Below are positions 54,840 through 64,000 of a DNA stretch of 64,000 nucleotides, piece by piece (the first letter of the stretch is position 1; every line of letters starts with the position of its first letter). The translations under genes and the position numbers were made by a program. The notes below the pieces were generated by a model. That model did no database searches and had not been told where the DNA came from. It saw nothing but the letters and a program-made list of their open reading frames with translations. The stretch is from Neofusicoccum parvum (Eukaryota > Ascomycota > Dothideomycetes > Botryosphaeriales > Botryosphaeriaceae): contig CP087214.1 of assembly GCA_020912385.1 (NCBI GenBank), positions 434,001 through 498,000 on the forward strand, in the 5' to 3' direction.

Positions 54840-55472
54840 AAGGTCTGAGCTTTTCGGTTCTGGCGAGGGCAATTTGGTGCGTTCATGGTGAACGGACATC
54901 TCAATTCACGTTTGTGTGATGGACGAATGCGTCAGGCGGTGGAGACAGAAGCTAATGGCTTGGACTGACTGATTGCATCATGCAAGGCGTTCGACTGGGT
55001 CGGCATTGCTGAAAAAAAAAGGGCGTTTAGACACTTTTCACATGGGTCTGTCTGCCACCACAGATGAGGAGTGGTCTGTATAAATGAATAGCACGCAGCA
55101 GAATGTCTGCGTAAATGTAACATTTCTTGTAGGTTGAGGGGATGATGAAAATAATGATATCCCAACTCTGCTTCTCTGCTCCTATTCGTCGAAGAAGAGT
55201 TTCCAAGACTGCCCCAGTCCGATGCATTAAATGATGTTGTAGCTCAGCTTCGCCGGCTGAGGTATTGAAACGCCCAACGCCTGACGCTGTTGCCGCCCTC
55301 TGCTTTTTATTTTGATCTTCTTCCCGTCCAATGTATGCCAGACTCGACGCTTTCTCGTCAGCCTGATCGTGAGGCTGGTCCTGATTCGTCGTGGTTCCCA
55401 TCATTCGTGCTTCGACCTGCGCATTTCCAGCGCTCTGGTTTATCCCCAACATCAAGTGCTGGTCACGCCACC
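54840..55472. other. Convergent 3' region
   Basis: About 630 bases between the 3' ends of CMC1 and TAF9; no other feature. Confidence 0.55.
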
Positions 55473-56297
55473 TCAAGCGTCCATCATCTCCCTATCCTCA
55501 CCACCCACGCCCATGACCTCTTCGAACTCATCCTCATCGTCTTCCTCCATGTCCTCCCCCCGCACTCCCTCCATGCGATCGCCGCCATTCACGCCATCAT
55601 TGTCGCCCTCTCCATCATCCTCAACCTCACTATCCCACTCCTCCTTCAACCCCCACCCCGCCCCGGTGAAGCAATACCTCTCCGGCGGCAACCTGACGCC
55701 ATACTCCCTCTCGGGCCGCGGCAAGCTCACGCGGTTCTTCTCCTGCGCCAGCTCGAGCAGGAACTCCTTGGGCAGCACGGGGTTGAACTGGTAGTTCAGG
55801 CGGCTGGCGATGGCGCTGCGGATGGCGGGCACGCTGACGCTGTGCTCGTCGGCGGGCTTGGGGTTGCCGGGCGCGCCGCCGCCCTTGCCGCCGCCGCCGC
55901 CCGCGGTCGTCTCGGCCGAGATGGCTACCGCGTCGCCCAGCACGCCGGCCGTGTAGCGGTACGCGAGGTCCATCAGCTGCAGCGGCACCCGCTCCTGGTA
56001 CGCCGTCACGCCCAGGTGCGCCAGCACCATGTGCAGCAGCCGCGCGTCGCGCGGCCGCTTCGTCAGCCCGCTGTCCGCGAGCGACGTGTTGGGGTGGATG
56101 GACGTTGAGGGCGGCGCTGCGGCGGCGGTGGGCGCGGCGCCCGCGCTGCCGTCGCCGGTCGCGGGCGTTGTGGTGGCGTTGGCGGCTGCGGCAGAGCTGC
56201 TGGGCGGCGTGCTGTTGGTCGGCTGGCTGGGCCCGCCGGCGGGGTTGGTCGGGGTTGTGATGCCGTTGGGCGCGTCGCCGGTCGCGGGCGAGGCCAT
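55473..56297 (-). CDS. TAF9: TFIID/SAGA subunit Taf9
   Basis: Histone-fold subunit shared by TFIID and SAGA, pairing with Taf6. Single exon, 274 aa. An 80-residue Ala/Pro/Thr-rich N-terminus precedes the histone fold, which runs from KRPRDARLLHMVLAHLGVTA through YQERVPLQLMDLAYRYTAGV to about residue 190, with a Gly-rich insertion (GGGGGKGGGAPGNPK) between helices. The conserved VSVPAIRSAIASRLNYQF and PVLPKEFLLELAQEKNRVSL follow. The last 60 residues are acidic (EVEDDGEGDNDG, EEDDEDEFEEV). Length and acidic tail are normal for filamentous fungi; the Gly insertion is longer than I would expect. The ATG is the first in frame with an acceptable context. Confidence 0.93.
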   Translation of the reverse strand: MASPATGDAPNGITTPTNPAGGPSQPTNSTPPSSSAAAANATTTPATGDGSAGAAPTAAAAPPSTSIHPNTSLADSGLTKRPRDARLLHMVLAHLGVTAYQERVPLQLMDLAYRYTAGVLGDAVAISAETTAGGGGGKGGGAPGNPKPADEHSVSVPAIRSAIASRLNYQFNPVLPKEFLLELAQEKNRVSLPRPEREYGVRLPPERYCFTGAGWGLKEEWDSEVEDDGEGDNDGVNGGDRMEGVRGEDMEEDDEDEFEEVMGVGGEDREMMDA

Positions 56298-57284
56298 GGT
56301 GGGCGGGGGTGCGCGCCGCGGAGCGTTGGGCTGGGAAGGCGGAACGTGGAGGGCGGCGTGTGGGAAGCTGTGGAAGGCGTGGAGGTTGCGCGCGCGCGGT
56401 GGTGATGCCCGAGCTGCGGGTGACGTTGCTCCGCTCCGGCGCCGGCGGTGGTCCGAGCGTCAGTCCGGTGCCCGTAGCGCATGCAAACTTTGCGGGCACC
56501 CCGAACGGCTAAATTTCGAATTGAAGAGCAACGGATTTGTAGAATACGGTTCGCTTAAAGTACTTTGGTTGTCAGTGAAGGTGGGAAGATGCAGTTGAAA
56601 GCCCTTCGCCTCTGGAGCTGGACTTCTTCAACTGAACTACTCTTCCACCCAGAGCTTGACCAGGGCAATACTGAGCTACAGCGGAAGTGCACTGTCCTCG
56701 ACGGCATAACTCGCTCGGCGCTTTGAAAAATGGTGCTCGCTTGTCTCGGGAACATTGTGGCAGCAAAAAAAAAAAAATCCCCAATCCCTCCAAGCCGCCC
56801 CCTTGGCCCACCACCGCCCCTGAGCATTCAACACCGTCTTCTGCTCAGCATGGTGTAAGAGCAATCACCAGAGGGGACATATTGAAAGGGCAAAAAGATG
56901 ATATAGACCGGAATTGAACCAGTTGTATTGGATCCGCGGGGAATCTAGTACTGTTAGAAGGTGGAGCGAATAGTTGGGACCGAACAGTGAATCTTACCGA
57001 ACCCCGGACCACTCCCATTCAACTCAGCTAGATGCTGATATTGCTAAGGGAGTATTATACCACTAAACCACAGACCCTTGCTGCTTGATGAACTATATAG
57101 TGGCCTGCAATGATCATATACTGTCTGGCACTGAACGGACCACCCCCTTGCAGCTCAACTGGAATGTCGACATTGCTAAGGGAGTACTCTACCCATGCTG
57201 CTTGGACTATAGAACGGCCGGCAACGCCCATGTGCTTCCTGCCATCGAACGGGTTGGGTGGTGGCTTGAGTGCTGCAGTTGCAT
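56298..57284. other. Intergenic region with tRNA-derived repeats
   Basis: About 990 bases. From 56298 to about 56500 it is the TAF9 promoter. A poly-A run lies at 56766-56778. From about 57006 to 57208 there are two diverged copies of a tRNA-like element on the minus strand, listed separately. Confidence 0.5.
57006..57208 (-). repeat. Two diverged tRNA-like repeat copies
   Basis: Copy 1 (57006-57076) and copy 2 (57137-57208) begin 131 bases apart and share ggaccac, ccc, tcaactc/ctcaact and attgctaagggagta in order. On the minus strand copy 1 has a box-A-like TGGTTTAGTGG, a CTCCC/GGGAG anticodon-like stem with an inserted segment, and GGTTCGGTA in the box-B position, which does not fit a normal T arm. 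Copy 2 lacks the box A half. I read them as degenerate tRNA-derived repeats rather than functional genes. Confidence 0.45.
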
Positions 57285-58001
57285 CTACAGCTTGGTGGTT
57301 CCATCACCGCCTTCGTGGACAAGCACCCAGATATCCCTCACAAACGCCTTCGCCCCTCCAATAACCTTCTTGCTCCACTCGGTGCCAACAGCCAGCTTGA
57401 TCTGCTCCGGCGGGACGTCGGTGCTCTCGTACTCGTGCAGGGCCAAGTAGCGCGGCATCTCGTCCAGCGTGCCGGCGGCGTCGGCCGTCGGCGAGGCCAT
57501 CAGCTTGTAGCGGGTGGACCTGCGGTAGCCGGAGATGGTGCTCAGCATGTCCAGGTGCTGCAGGCGGTACCAGGCGTCGAAGTCCTTCTCGGCCTCGGCG
57601 CCGTCCGCGGGCTCCATGGCGACGGCGATGATGCACTTGGCGGCGCGGCCCTCCCTCGGGATCTGGCCCTCGAACGTCTGGATCTTCTCGTACTGTCGCC
57701 TGTCGAAGTCGCACGCCTCCTCCAGATGTGTCCTGTCAGCGGGCAGTCCATCGAGGCGCCACTCGGCGTTTGCGAGCTCCTCAGACGTCACAAAATCGAC
57801 GTCAGGGAGCACGTAGAGCGCCAGGAACGGGAAGGGGGCTGAGGGGTTGGCGTTCTTGTAGCGAAAGGCAGCGGGCGGGCCGTTGGGGAGAGACAGGACG
57901 TCCGGGATGTGAACCTCGTTGTACCATTTGTCGAAGGTAGCCTCGTCCAGGGCGTGGCCCTTGATGGACGCGCCAACGTACAAGAGGCCAGGAGTAGGCA
58001 T
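57285..58001 (-). CDS. Unknown protein with two EthD-like repeats
   Basis: Single exon, 238 aa, start at MPTPGLLYVGASIKG. Two related halves are visible: residues around 20-50 (FDKWYNEVHIPDVLSLPNGP) and around 140-170 (FDAWYRLQHLDMLSTISGYR), each preceded by a hydrophobic strand and followed by a Tyr/Lys strand (RYKN, RYKLM). This is the pattern of a tandem ferredoxin-like dimeric alpha/beta barrel as in EthD-type proteins. No catalytic residues can be assigned. The C-terminal FVRDIWVLVHEGG is another strand. Cytosolic by lack of signals. A minus-strand TATA-like element lies about 100 bases upstream. Function unknown. Confidence 0.88.
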   Translation of the reverse strand: MPTPGLLYVGASIKGHALDEATFDKWYNEVHIPDVLSLPNGPPAAFRYKNANPSAPFPFLALYVLPDVDFVTSEELANAEWRLDGLPADRTHLEEACDFDRRQYEKIQTFEGQIPREGRAAKCIIAVAMEPADGAEAEKDFDAWYRLQHLDMLSTISGYRRSTRYKLMASPTADAAGTLDEMPRYLALHEYESTDVPPEQIKLAVGTEWSKKVIGGAKAFVRDIWVLVHEGGDGTTKL

Positions 58002-58102
58002 TGTGAATTGTGGACAGAAGGACGAAGAGGAAGATTCAATGGGGAGCAAGCAATGAGAATTCAGGTCGATGAGGCTGGGATGGAAGCGTGATGGGCGACG
58101 GC

Positions 58103-58110
58103 ATTTATAA
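58103..58110 (-). promoter_or_regulatory. TATA-like element of the EthD-like gene
   Basis: TTATAAAT on the minus strand, 102-109 bases upstream of the ATG at 58001. By position and sequence only. Confidence 0.4.
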
Positions 58111-58677
58111 TCTAGGCAGACAGCTAGGTACGCATAGAGCGGGGTTACGATATGGGCAAAGTCCGGTGTGGACCAATCGCGGAGCAGAGCAATCGCCGGC
58201 TAGCTCCGGGATATTGAGAGCATGGACAGACAGTCCAGGATAGTCTAATGCCAGTAAGATCGGGCGTGGTTTGTGTTCAGACTCGCGAGAATGGAAGAGA
58301 GTCGAGTTACACTGCGGAGATGGTGCGGAGCCGGAACCAAGCCGCGTGCTGGCCCTCCAGGCTGACTCGCACAGGCAATCCGCCCAGCAAGATGCCAATG
58401 CCAACGTTCGCGCGGGCCGTCAAGCTCGTTCAAGCAGCCAATATATCTAGCCAATGCAGGACATGTGACGTGTGTATTTTCAGTCCATGCTAGAGGATGT
58501 TCCCGGCTCAGAGGCCCCCAGATTACGAAGTTCGGCGGCCCTGATGGCGGCCAGGACTAACTGCGGGTGCTGCCGCGCGACTCATGAAATTCCGCCCGGC
58601 CAAAATTTCCAACGAGCGCTTCCCCAGCACCACCTCCGCACCCGCACTTTCCCACTCGCTCCCCCCTCTCTCGCTCA
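58111..58677. other. Divergent promoter of the EthD-like and TMA23 genes
   Basis: About 570 bases; the part next to TMA23 is C-rich. No other feature. Confidence 0.5.
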
Positions 58678-59649
58678 ATGGACGCCTCTGCCCTCCTTGC
58701 CAAGCAGGGCTGGCGCGGTGCCGGCCATGGTCTAGGAAGCACCGGCCACGGCATCGCAAGGCCGCTCCTCATCTCCAACAAGCAGGACGTGCTCGGCGTC
58801 GGCAAGCAGAAGACCCAGGTGGCGGACCAGTGGTGGATGCGCGCATACGACGCCGGCCTGAAGGAGCTAGGCACAGGCAAGCAGGTACGCGCGCGTGGCT
58901 TTTCCAGACCGTCATGGCTCTGAAACTGGGCGCTGGAACTGACGCAACGGTGCTAGACCGCGCTCTCGTCGATCAGGGAAAAAGGCATGAACAGAGGCGG
59001 CCTCTACGGCTACTTTGTCAAGGGCGAGGGCATGGCCGGCACCATATCGGACAGCAGCGTCGGCACCGAGTCGTCCAGCAACACCTCTGCGCCTTCGGAC
59101 AGCTCGACGCCTGCGACGACGCCCGAGGCAGAGCCAGCACCCGAACCGAAACGATCCGAGAAGAAGCGCAAGCACGACAGCGATAAGGACGACAGGCGGA
59201 AGAAGAGGAAAGAGGAGAAGGTCGCACAAAGCAAGGGCAAGGGCAAGGCGTCGAATAAGAAGGACAGCAGCTCGAAACAGGAGCCTGCCAACGAGGCGAA
59301 ACCCACAGCTGCCGAAGACACGAAGCTGCTGCGTCGGGCAGCAAAGAAGGCACTGCGGCAAAAGAGGGCACAGAGGGAGGCCGAGAGCAAGCAAGCCAGC
59401 GAGGACGAGCAAAAGAAGGCCGAGAGCCGGAAATCCAAGAAATCTACAGACGAAACAGCCAAACCCGAGAAAGGAAATGAGAAGCGAAAAGGTGCAGGCA
59501 AGGGTACGGAGTCTCAAGAGCAGGCAGATGTTGTGGACAGATCCGAGAAGAAGCTCAAGAAGTACGCCGCAAAGGCCGCAGAGAAGGGGATGACGGTCGA
59601 GGCCTACTTGGCAAAGAAGGAGGGCAAGAGGGAGAAGGCCAAGAAATGA
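58678..59649 (+). CDS. TMA23: G-patch nucleolar protein Tma23
   Basis: Nucleolar G-patch protein linked to ribosome biogenesis. Two exons, 58678-58884 and 58957-59649, giving 299 aa. The G-patch-like N-terminus is MDASALLAKQGWRGAGHGLG followed by ARPLLISNKQDVLGVG, then the WWMRAYDAGLKEL segment of this family. The splice join restores TALSSIREKGMNRGGLYGYF, also a family signature. The remaining 210 residues are Lys/Glu/Ser-rich low complexity (SEKKRKHDSDKDDRRKKRKE) with nucleolar-type basic clusters, ending EGKREKAKK. The tail is longer than in yeast but of the same kind. The ATG at 58678 follows a C-rich leader. Confidence 0.92.
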
Positions 59650-60832
59650 GCCCAAGGGCACGAAGCCAGGCACTTCACCACTCTGAAAAAGCCGGCACGC
59701 GTAGTCCGGAGAGCTGCGGTGCCTGGTATACCATTGACCCTCAGCACGGCAAAGGTTCCAGCCGGGGAGATCCGCACACCCGCACCCCCTTTGGCACTTC
59801 TGCAAACCTCCGCCATCGAGGTAACCGCAGACCCATCGGTCTAGCCTGGTCTATTGCACCGGACAGCACCCTCCAAATTTCACAACGGCAAGGCCGACGA
59901 ACCGTTCCTGCAACGGTCCGTGAAGCATGGGCGCCAGCTCTCTGCAGAGGCAGACCCAAATAAGCAATGGAATGGCCAGCTAGGTTTTCTACTATAGAGA
60001 TTCTTCAGATGCCGTTTTGCTCATCAAATACGATAGATCGTCCGGCAGAATATACCCTGTATTTCATCGTCCTCTCTGTATTTGCCAGCCGTGCTACCAT
60101 GTCGACGTGAGGCAACACAGTTACACAAGTATCTTCAATAGTTCCAAAAAATTTTCCCGTGGCACTGCCTCTCTCTTTCCTACTAGACACGCACGATGAG
60201 TTGCCAGCAACACCCTCCCATTCAAATCCCTCAGTGACACGGTTTTGGATTGTCTTCTCTTTCTTCTGCGCTCCACGTTCCACCTTCCTCATGGAGCAGT
60301 GGCCCCAACATGGTGCTGACCAACACGTTAGCTTCCTTACTTTTTCCTGCCGTTTGAGATTCAGCCTTGTCTCACTTTCCTTGCCTTTTTCGGGCTCCAA
60401 GGGATAATTATGATAGCCTATTCTAGCCTCCTGCGCTGATGCTCTCTGCCGTCCAAGCGCTTTGTGAGAGAGACAAGAGGGATAATTCGGAGTTCCGTCT
60501 TACCTACGGACACGTCACTCGGTGTAAAACCAAAGCCGATTCCCGTTGTTGTTTCTTTTCGCCGTACATATCTTTTCCCGCGCCCCACGACTCCTTCCGG
60601 CACCATTCTCTCCATTCTACCCTTCACTTCTTCTGCATATCACGAACAGCCACGCTTGACATATCTCGGCTTTACACCTTGTTGTCTTTTCCCCTCCAAG
60701 CCAGCTCCTTCCTCAGCCTACGCCCCAACCCCAACACGCCACATCCGCACCACCAGAAAAAAACACTCATCTTCACAAAGGGTCACCCCACCGAGCAGAC
60801 ACCATCCCTCCACCTCCCGGCGAGAAGAAAGC
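59650..60832. other. Intergenic region upstream of the small Cys-rich gene cluster
   Basis: About 1.2 kb. T/C-rich from 60540 to 60800, the probable leader of the first small gene. No other gene is recognised. Confidence 0.45.
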
Positions 60833-61051
60833 ATGTGCCACTACCTCATCTACAACTTCTTCTGCGGCTGCCAGTACCGCTGGCTCGCCCGCCGCTGCGC
60901 CGACCCGCAGTGCCGCAAGCCGACGTCCTACGCCAAGAAGCCGGTCGCGCTCGTCTGCGACTGCCCGGGCCACGGGGGCCCGCCCACGCCGCACCGGTAC
61001 GAGCGGATGGACGCGCCGGTGGGCATCGGCGGGGGGGAGAAGCTGGTGTGA
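60833..61051 (+). CDS. Small Cys-rich protein, MCxY family member 1
   Basis: A 72-aa protein, single exon. It opens MCHYLIYNFFCGCQYRWLAR with Cys at 2, 11, 13, 22, 27, 42 and 44, then CDCPGHGG with a His at 47. Four or more Cys/His in this arrangement suggest zinc binding. No signal peptide is present, because the N-terminus is not a hydrophobic leader with a basic start, so it is probably intracellular rather than a secreted effector. It shares the first 13 positions (M-C-x-Y-x-x-Y-x-F-x-C-G-C/H) and LAR-C with the next gene. The ATG has good context after a C/A-rich leader. I do not know its function. Confidence 0.7.
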   Translation: MCHYLIYNFFCGCQYRWLARRCADPQCRKPTSYAKKPVALVCDCPGHGGPPTPHRYERMDAPVGIGGGEKLV

Positions 61052-61540
61052 GGGTTCCGCGGGCGGTAAGTCGGGTGAGAGGGACGCGTGCTGCGGGAAG
61101 GCGTGGTGCTGACTGATGCCAGGTGGCGTCTTTGATCTGCGGTGGGGAAACGTGGTCGGGGGCTCGGGCTGGATTCTTTGTTTCTTCTTTCGGGCGTCGA
61201 GGGTTGTTGTTTTTTCTTTCTTCCTCGCGTCAGGAGCGGGTCGTGGAACGGCTCCGCAAAAAGCATGCCTAAAGGGCATTTCTGGTAGAAAGCTTCCTCA
61301 TGAGTACGGTCGTTTGCTTACAGAGGTCGATACGTGGTCCATTGGCGCACCGATACGTAGCAGGGTCTACAGCACGTCGGTAGATCGACGTGGGCATCGT
61401 CGCATACAATAGAGCGACGCCATCCACGTGGTTCCTCGGGTCTTGTGCGGTGCGGTTCCGTGATTGCTATATGATCTCCGCTCCTCGATTTGCGGGCTCT
61501 CCTCACACTACATGATTCCACAGGTCTCGACGCTGCCACC
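61052..61540. other. Spacer between Cys-rich genes 1 and 2
   Basis: About 490 bases; the first half is G-rich and T-rich, the second half the leader of the next gene. Nothing else is seen. Confidence 0.5.
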
Positions 61541-61786
61541 ATGTGCCAATACAGAATCTACAAGTTCTCCTGCGGCCACGAGTTCCGCACGGTCTTGGCG
61601 CGCTGCCCCAAGGCAAGGCTCTTCAAAGATCCTGGAAGGGGCTGCCGTGAATTCACTGGGGCTGGGATCATCGGGGAGGAGCACCTCAATGAAAGATGCC
61701 GCCGGTGCGGTGGCGTCTCGGTCCACTCGTACCAGGTTGGTCTAGAAAGGGTGAGTGAGCTGAAGCGGATCCCATTGACAAAATGA
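61541..61786 (+). CDS. Small Cys-rich protein, MCxY family member 2
   Basis: An 81-aa protein, single exon, strong ATG context (gccaccATGt). It opens MCQYRIYKFSCGHEFRTVLA, with C2, C11, H13 and C22, then C35 and a CRRC pair at 53-56 followed by H62. The pattern C-x(8)-C-G-H-x(8)-C plus CxxC could hold one or two zinc ions. The last 20 residues are polar and end in PLTK. Compared with member 1, the identical positions include M1, C2, Y4, I6, Y7, F9, C11, G12, R21/R-C22. No signal peptide or membrane helix. Function unknown. Confidence 0.75.
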   Translation: MCQYRIYKFSCGHEFRTVLARCPKARLFKDPGRGCREFTGAGIIGEEHLNERCRRCGGVSVHSYQVGLERVSELKRIPLTK

Positions 61787-62713
61787 CGGGCGTTCTGGAG
61801 CCTTTTCTTTACAGCGACCTGGCGCTGACGAGGTAGTAGAAGCTGGGAAGGGGCTGTTGTTGGCTTTTCCGGAGCTGGTTTTACCAAATTTGCTGTGGGG
61901 CGGTCACGGTGACCGCGGATGGTGAGAATTATGACACATGGGGTAAGTGACCATCTCTGAGGGAGAAAGTCTGTTGCGCTGACTATGTCAAGTGCCTATG
62001 AAATGAATCAAGCGGGTTCCCGGGCACTGAAATGGCCACCGAGACCGCATCAACACTTCACAGGCTATGGCCGCAGCGGTATGCAAAGCGGAATCCTCGG
62101 CAGGGAGCATGCGGAAGCGAGACCAAAGAAAGTCCATGCAAGGATAAATTGTGATACGGTGCCTTTGGGCTCAGTGAGGCTGTAGCAAACAATGTTCAAC
62201 ATGCTTCGGGTCCCTGCATGAAACCTGATACGAGTGAACAACGCAGAAACACTCCACAAACACACAAGCCTCAGCCGTCAGCCGCACCTTTCAGCTTAAT
62301 GCAGCGTCGTATTCTTGCCTTGAAACATGCTTTGCCAAGAGCTGCAACATGATACTTCTGGGGTCCCGAGGTTGTTACTTGTGGGGCTCTTTGTCTATAT
62401 TTGTCCCACCAAAAGGCACGTTGAGCTGTGCCACTTGTAATCAAGAATTGAAAGGAGCATGGAAGCAGAATGACGTGTTGTTGGTGCTGGCTCATGAGGA
62501 AGTCTCAGTCACAATCTCGTTGAATGCTCTTTCACGACGACAAGATGCCCGGGACCTTTCGCTAATTTCATACTCCAGGCCATACATAAACCCTACCATT
62601 GCTGCAAGTCCTTCCTACTTCAACACACACGAACACTCTCAAATTACTTTAACTCTCTACAGCTTCACTACATTACAGAACATTAAAGCCAACTCCAACA
62701 GCAACCGTCAAAG
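61787..62713. other. Spacer between Cys-rich genes 2 and 3
   Basis: About 930 bases, increasingly AT-rich towards gene 3. The last 100 bases are an A/C-rich leader. No additional family copy was found on either strand by eye. Confidence 0.5.
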
Positions 62714-62923
62714 ATGTGCCTCTACGACAAGGTTAAGTTTGGCTGCGGTTGTACCATGCGCGGCCAAGTCCACGATAGACCTGATAACAAGATCTGGTGC
62801 TCCAAGAATCCCAATGGCAATTCCCAAGGGTGCGGTCAAACCCAGGTTCGGAAGACGACCAGCAAGAGCGGTAAATGTCCGCCGTGTTCAGGCAGGATCT
62901 CTACCGAGTACTCTAAGTGGTGA
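62714..62923 (+). CDS. Small Cys-rich protein, MCxY family member 3
   Basis: A 69-aa protein, single exon. It opens MCLYDKVKFGCGCTMRGQVH with Cys at 2, 11, 13, 29, 40, 55 and 58, so the N-terminal M-C-x-Y-x(4)-F-x-C-G-C block and a C-terminal CPPC pair are kept, while the middle differs (WCSKNPNGNSQGCGQ). It is rich in Lys, Ser and Gly. No signal peptide. Same strand as the two other members; divergence suggests old duplication. Function unknown. Confidence 0.7.
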   Translation: MCLYDKVKFGCGCTMRGQVHDRPDNKIWCSKNPNGNSQGCGQTQVRKTTSKSGKCPPCSGRISTEYSKW

Positions 62924-64000
62924 TATGGGTTTACTCGGTAACTGTTAACAAACTGTTGCATTGAATAGCAGCCATAGGTATTCTTTGCAAATGTAGAAAT
63001 ATGGCAGATTGAAACATTACAGATGTTGATTAGTCTAGAGCTCCTTATTCTCGGTGCTCGACACTAAATGTGATTCAATTTGACGGCTTTCAATGTCTAG
63101 CTTTACATTAAAGTGCCTGTTGGTCTGAGGATCATCACAGGGAAGTGCACGAAACTGGCTGTGATTTGATGAACGGCGCTTCACAGCGGCCTTGCCCGCA
63201 TGTTTTGAAGTCAGTGTGACCTAATCCCTATAGAGTAGTAACTTTGAGGCATACATGGCTGATTTAATGCGTGATGCTTCTACTCTGCTTCCAGAAGCCT
63301 ACAATACATTTGTGTGTTTATCAGCGTGATGCCGTATGAAGGAGGGTGGCTGGATGATGTGGTGTGACTTGTTGGGGAAGTATTTCGTGATGACGCAGGA
63401 CGACGATGACAGCGGCGGCGGCGGCGGCGGTGGCGTGGAGGATTTCTTCGACGTCGAGACGAGTGCGTGGCTGATGCGGGATGCAGGATGCGGAGCGATA
63501 TTTTTGGAAAATGCATTATGGCGGAGATGCGACCTGGAATGTGTGAGGCGGGCACTTCTTCGACGCGCGTTGCGGTTTTTGAGGAGATGGAAGGGTGGGA
63601 ATGTGGTGATGTGGACGCATAACTTGCGTGTGGGCGATGTGCGGTATACGGGGATAGGCGAGAGTAGTAGCTGTGCAAGGAGCATTTCGGCAGCAGCTGC
63701 TGAGGAAACGCTTGGAGAGTCTTATCGGCATGATACACGTCCGTATACCAAACGCTGAAGTCACGCTTCTCAGGCCATTTTGCTGGGGCAATCTAATTGC
63801 CCTGTTTGGGTTACGAGACAGGGGTGGTAAATGCGTTTGAGTCTGCGCAACTGGATGAGCCGCCATCGGCAGGGGATACGTATCTATTTGGGTACTGATA
63901 GAGGCTATAAGGTTTATTTTCATGTGCGCTAGCTTCGCGTTAATATGAAGTCACAATGAACTACTTCCATTGTTGTGTGGCGTTTAGAAGTGCCCGCGGA
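62924..64000. other. AT-rich right margin
   Basis: About 1.08 kb. It contains a ggc triplet run near 63414-63432 and overlapping open frames on both strands at 63280-63760. None has a motif or gene structure I can support. Confidence 0.4.
63336..63758 (+). CDS. Doubtful 140-codon frame
   Basis: Begins MKEGGWMMWCDLLGKYFVMT, has a Gly run encoded by the triplet repeat, then VEDFFDVETSAWLMRDAGCG and an Arg/Leu-rich segment. The minus strand of the same region is also open, so the frame may be a by-product of composition. No family is recognised. Confidence 0.2.
   Translation: MKEGGWMMWCDLLGKYFVMTQDDDDSGGGGGGGVEDFFDVETSAWLMRDAGCGAIFLENALWRRCDLECVRRALLRRALRFLRRWKGGNVVMWTHNLRVGDVRYTGIGESSSCARSISAAAAEETLGESYRHDTRPYTKR

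Noticed and set aside
56995..57085. Functional tRNA-Ala(AGC) with intron on the minus strand
   Set aside because: Box A and an anticodon-like stem are present, but the T arm does not pair and no matching 3' acceptor strand is found, so it is listed only as a tRNA-like repeat.
63280..63738. 152-codon minus-strand frame at the right margin
   Set aside because: His/Arg/Ser-rich translation driven by the ggc triplet run on the other strand; no motif.
1..64000. CRISPR array, bacterial operon or prophage
   Set aside because: The sequence is nuclear fungal with spliced genes; no regularly spaced repeats or phage genes were seen.

Overview
The window is nuclear DNA from a filamentous ascomycete (Pezizomycotina). 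Evidence is the many short introns of about 45-200 bp with GT..AG ends and CTAAC/CTGAC-like branch sites, fungal gene families (scytalone dehydratase, single-chain urease, lipin/Pah1, Maf, Tma23, Cmc1), tRNA-Arg and intron-bearing tRNA-Phe genes, and gene-rich GC-rich blocks separated by AT-richer gene-poor spacers. A scytalone dehydratase points to a DHN-melanin-making fungus. A Dothideomycete is my best guess, but the assignment is inferred.

Layout. 1-10 kb: a GC-rich gene-free margin, an NADPH-dependent MDR reductase (+), an AT-richer spacer with probable gene relics, then a large MFS transporter (-) with a very long disordered N-tail. 10-24 kb: a 1,245-residue Ser-rich tail-anchored protein (+), a Nit2-type omega-amidase (+), a six-exon urease (-) with GATA motifs upstream, a possible small protein (-) and a three-RRM mRNA-binding protein (-). 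25-36 kb: scytalone dehydratase (-) with a GC-AG intron, divergent from a Maf nucleotide pyrophosphatase (+), a 3.3 kb gene-poor spacer, an HMG-box/AT-hook protein (+) and a ToxD-like MDR reductase (-) with an unresolved in-frame stop near its start. 36-43 kb: two tRNA genes, a zinc-ribbon protein (-), a one-TM unknown protein (+) with a perfect inverted repeat in its promoter region, and a Thr/Ser-rich protein (+). 43-59.7 kb: a dense housekeeping block with an FN3/coiled-coil membrane protein (-), lipin (+), UTP11 (+), an SDR (-), CMC1 (+), TAF9 (-), a duplicated EthD-like protein (-) and TMA23 (+). 59.7-64 kb: three small cysteine-rich proteins, all on + and all opening with the same M-C-x-Y pattern, which I read as a tandem family of unknown function.

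How the genes relate. There is no operon-like organisation. Several pairs share divergent promoters (FN3 protein/lipin, SDR/CMC1, zinc ribbon/40310 gene, EthD-like/TMA23, scytalone dehydratase/Maf). Omega-amidase and urease are convergent neighbours that both release ammonia. Exon junctions below were placed by eye from reading frame and splice consensus; for nearly all multi-exon genes the joined length is an exact multiple of three and close to the family's usual length.
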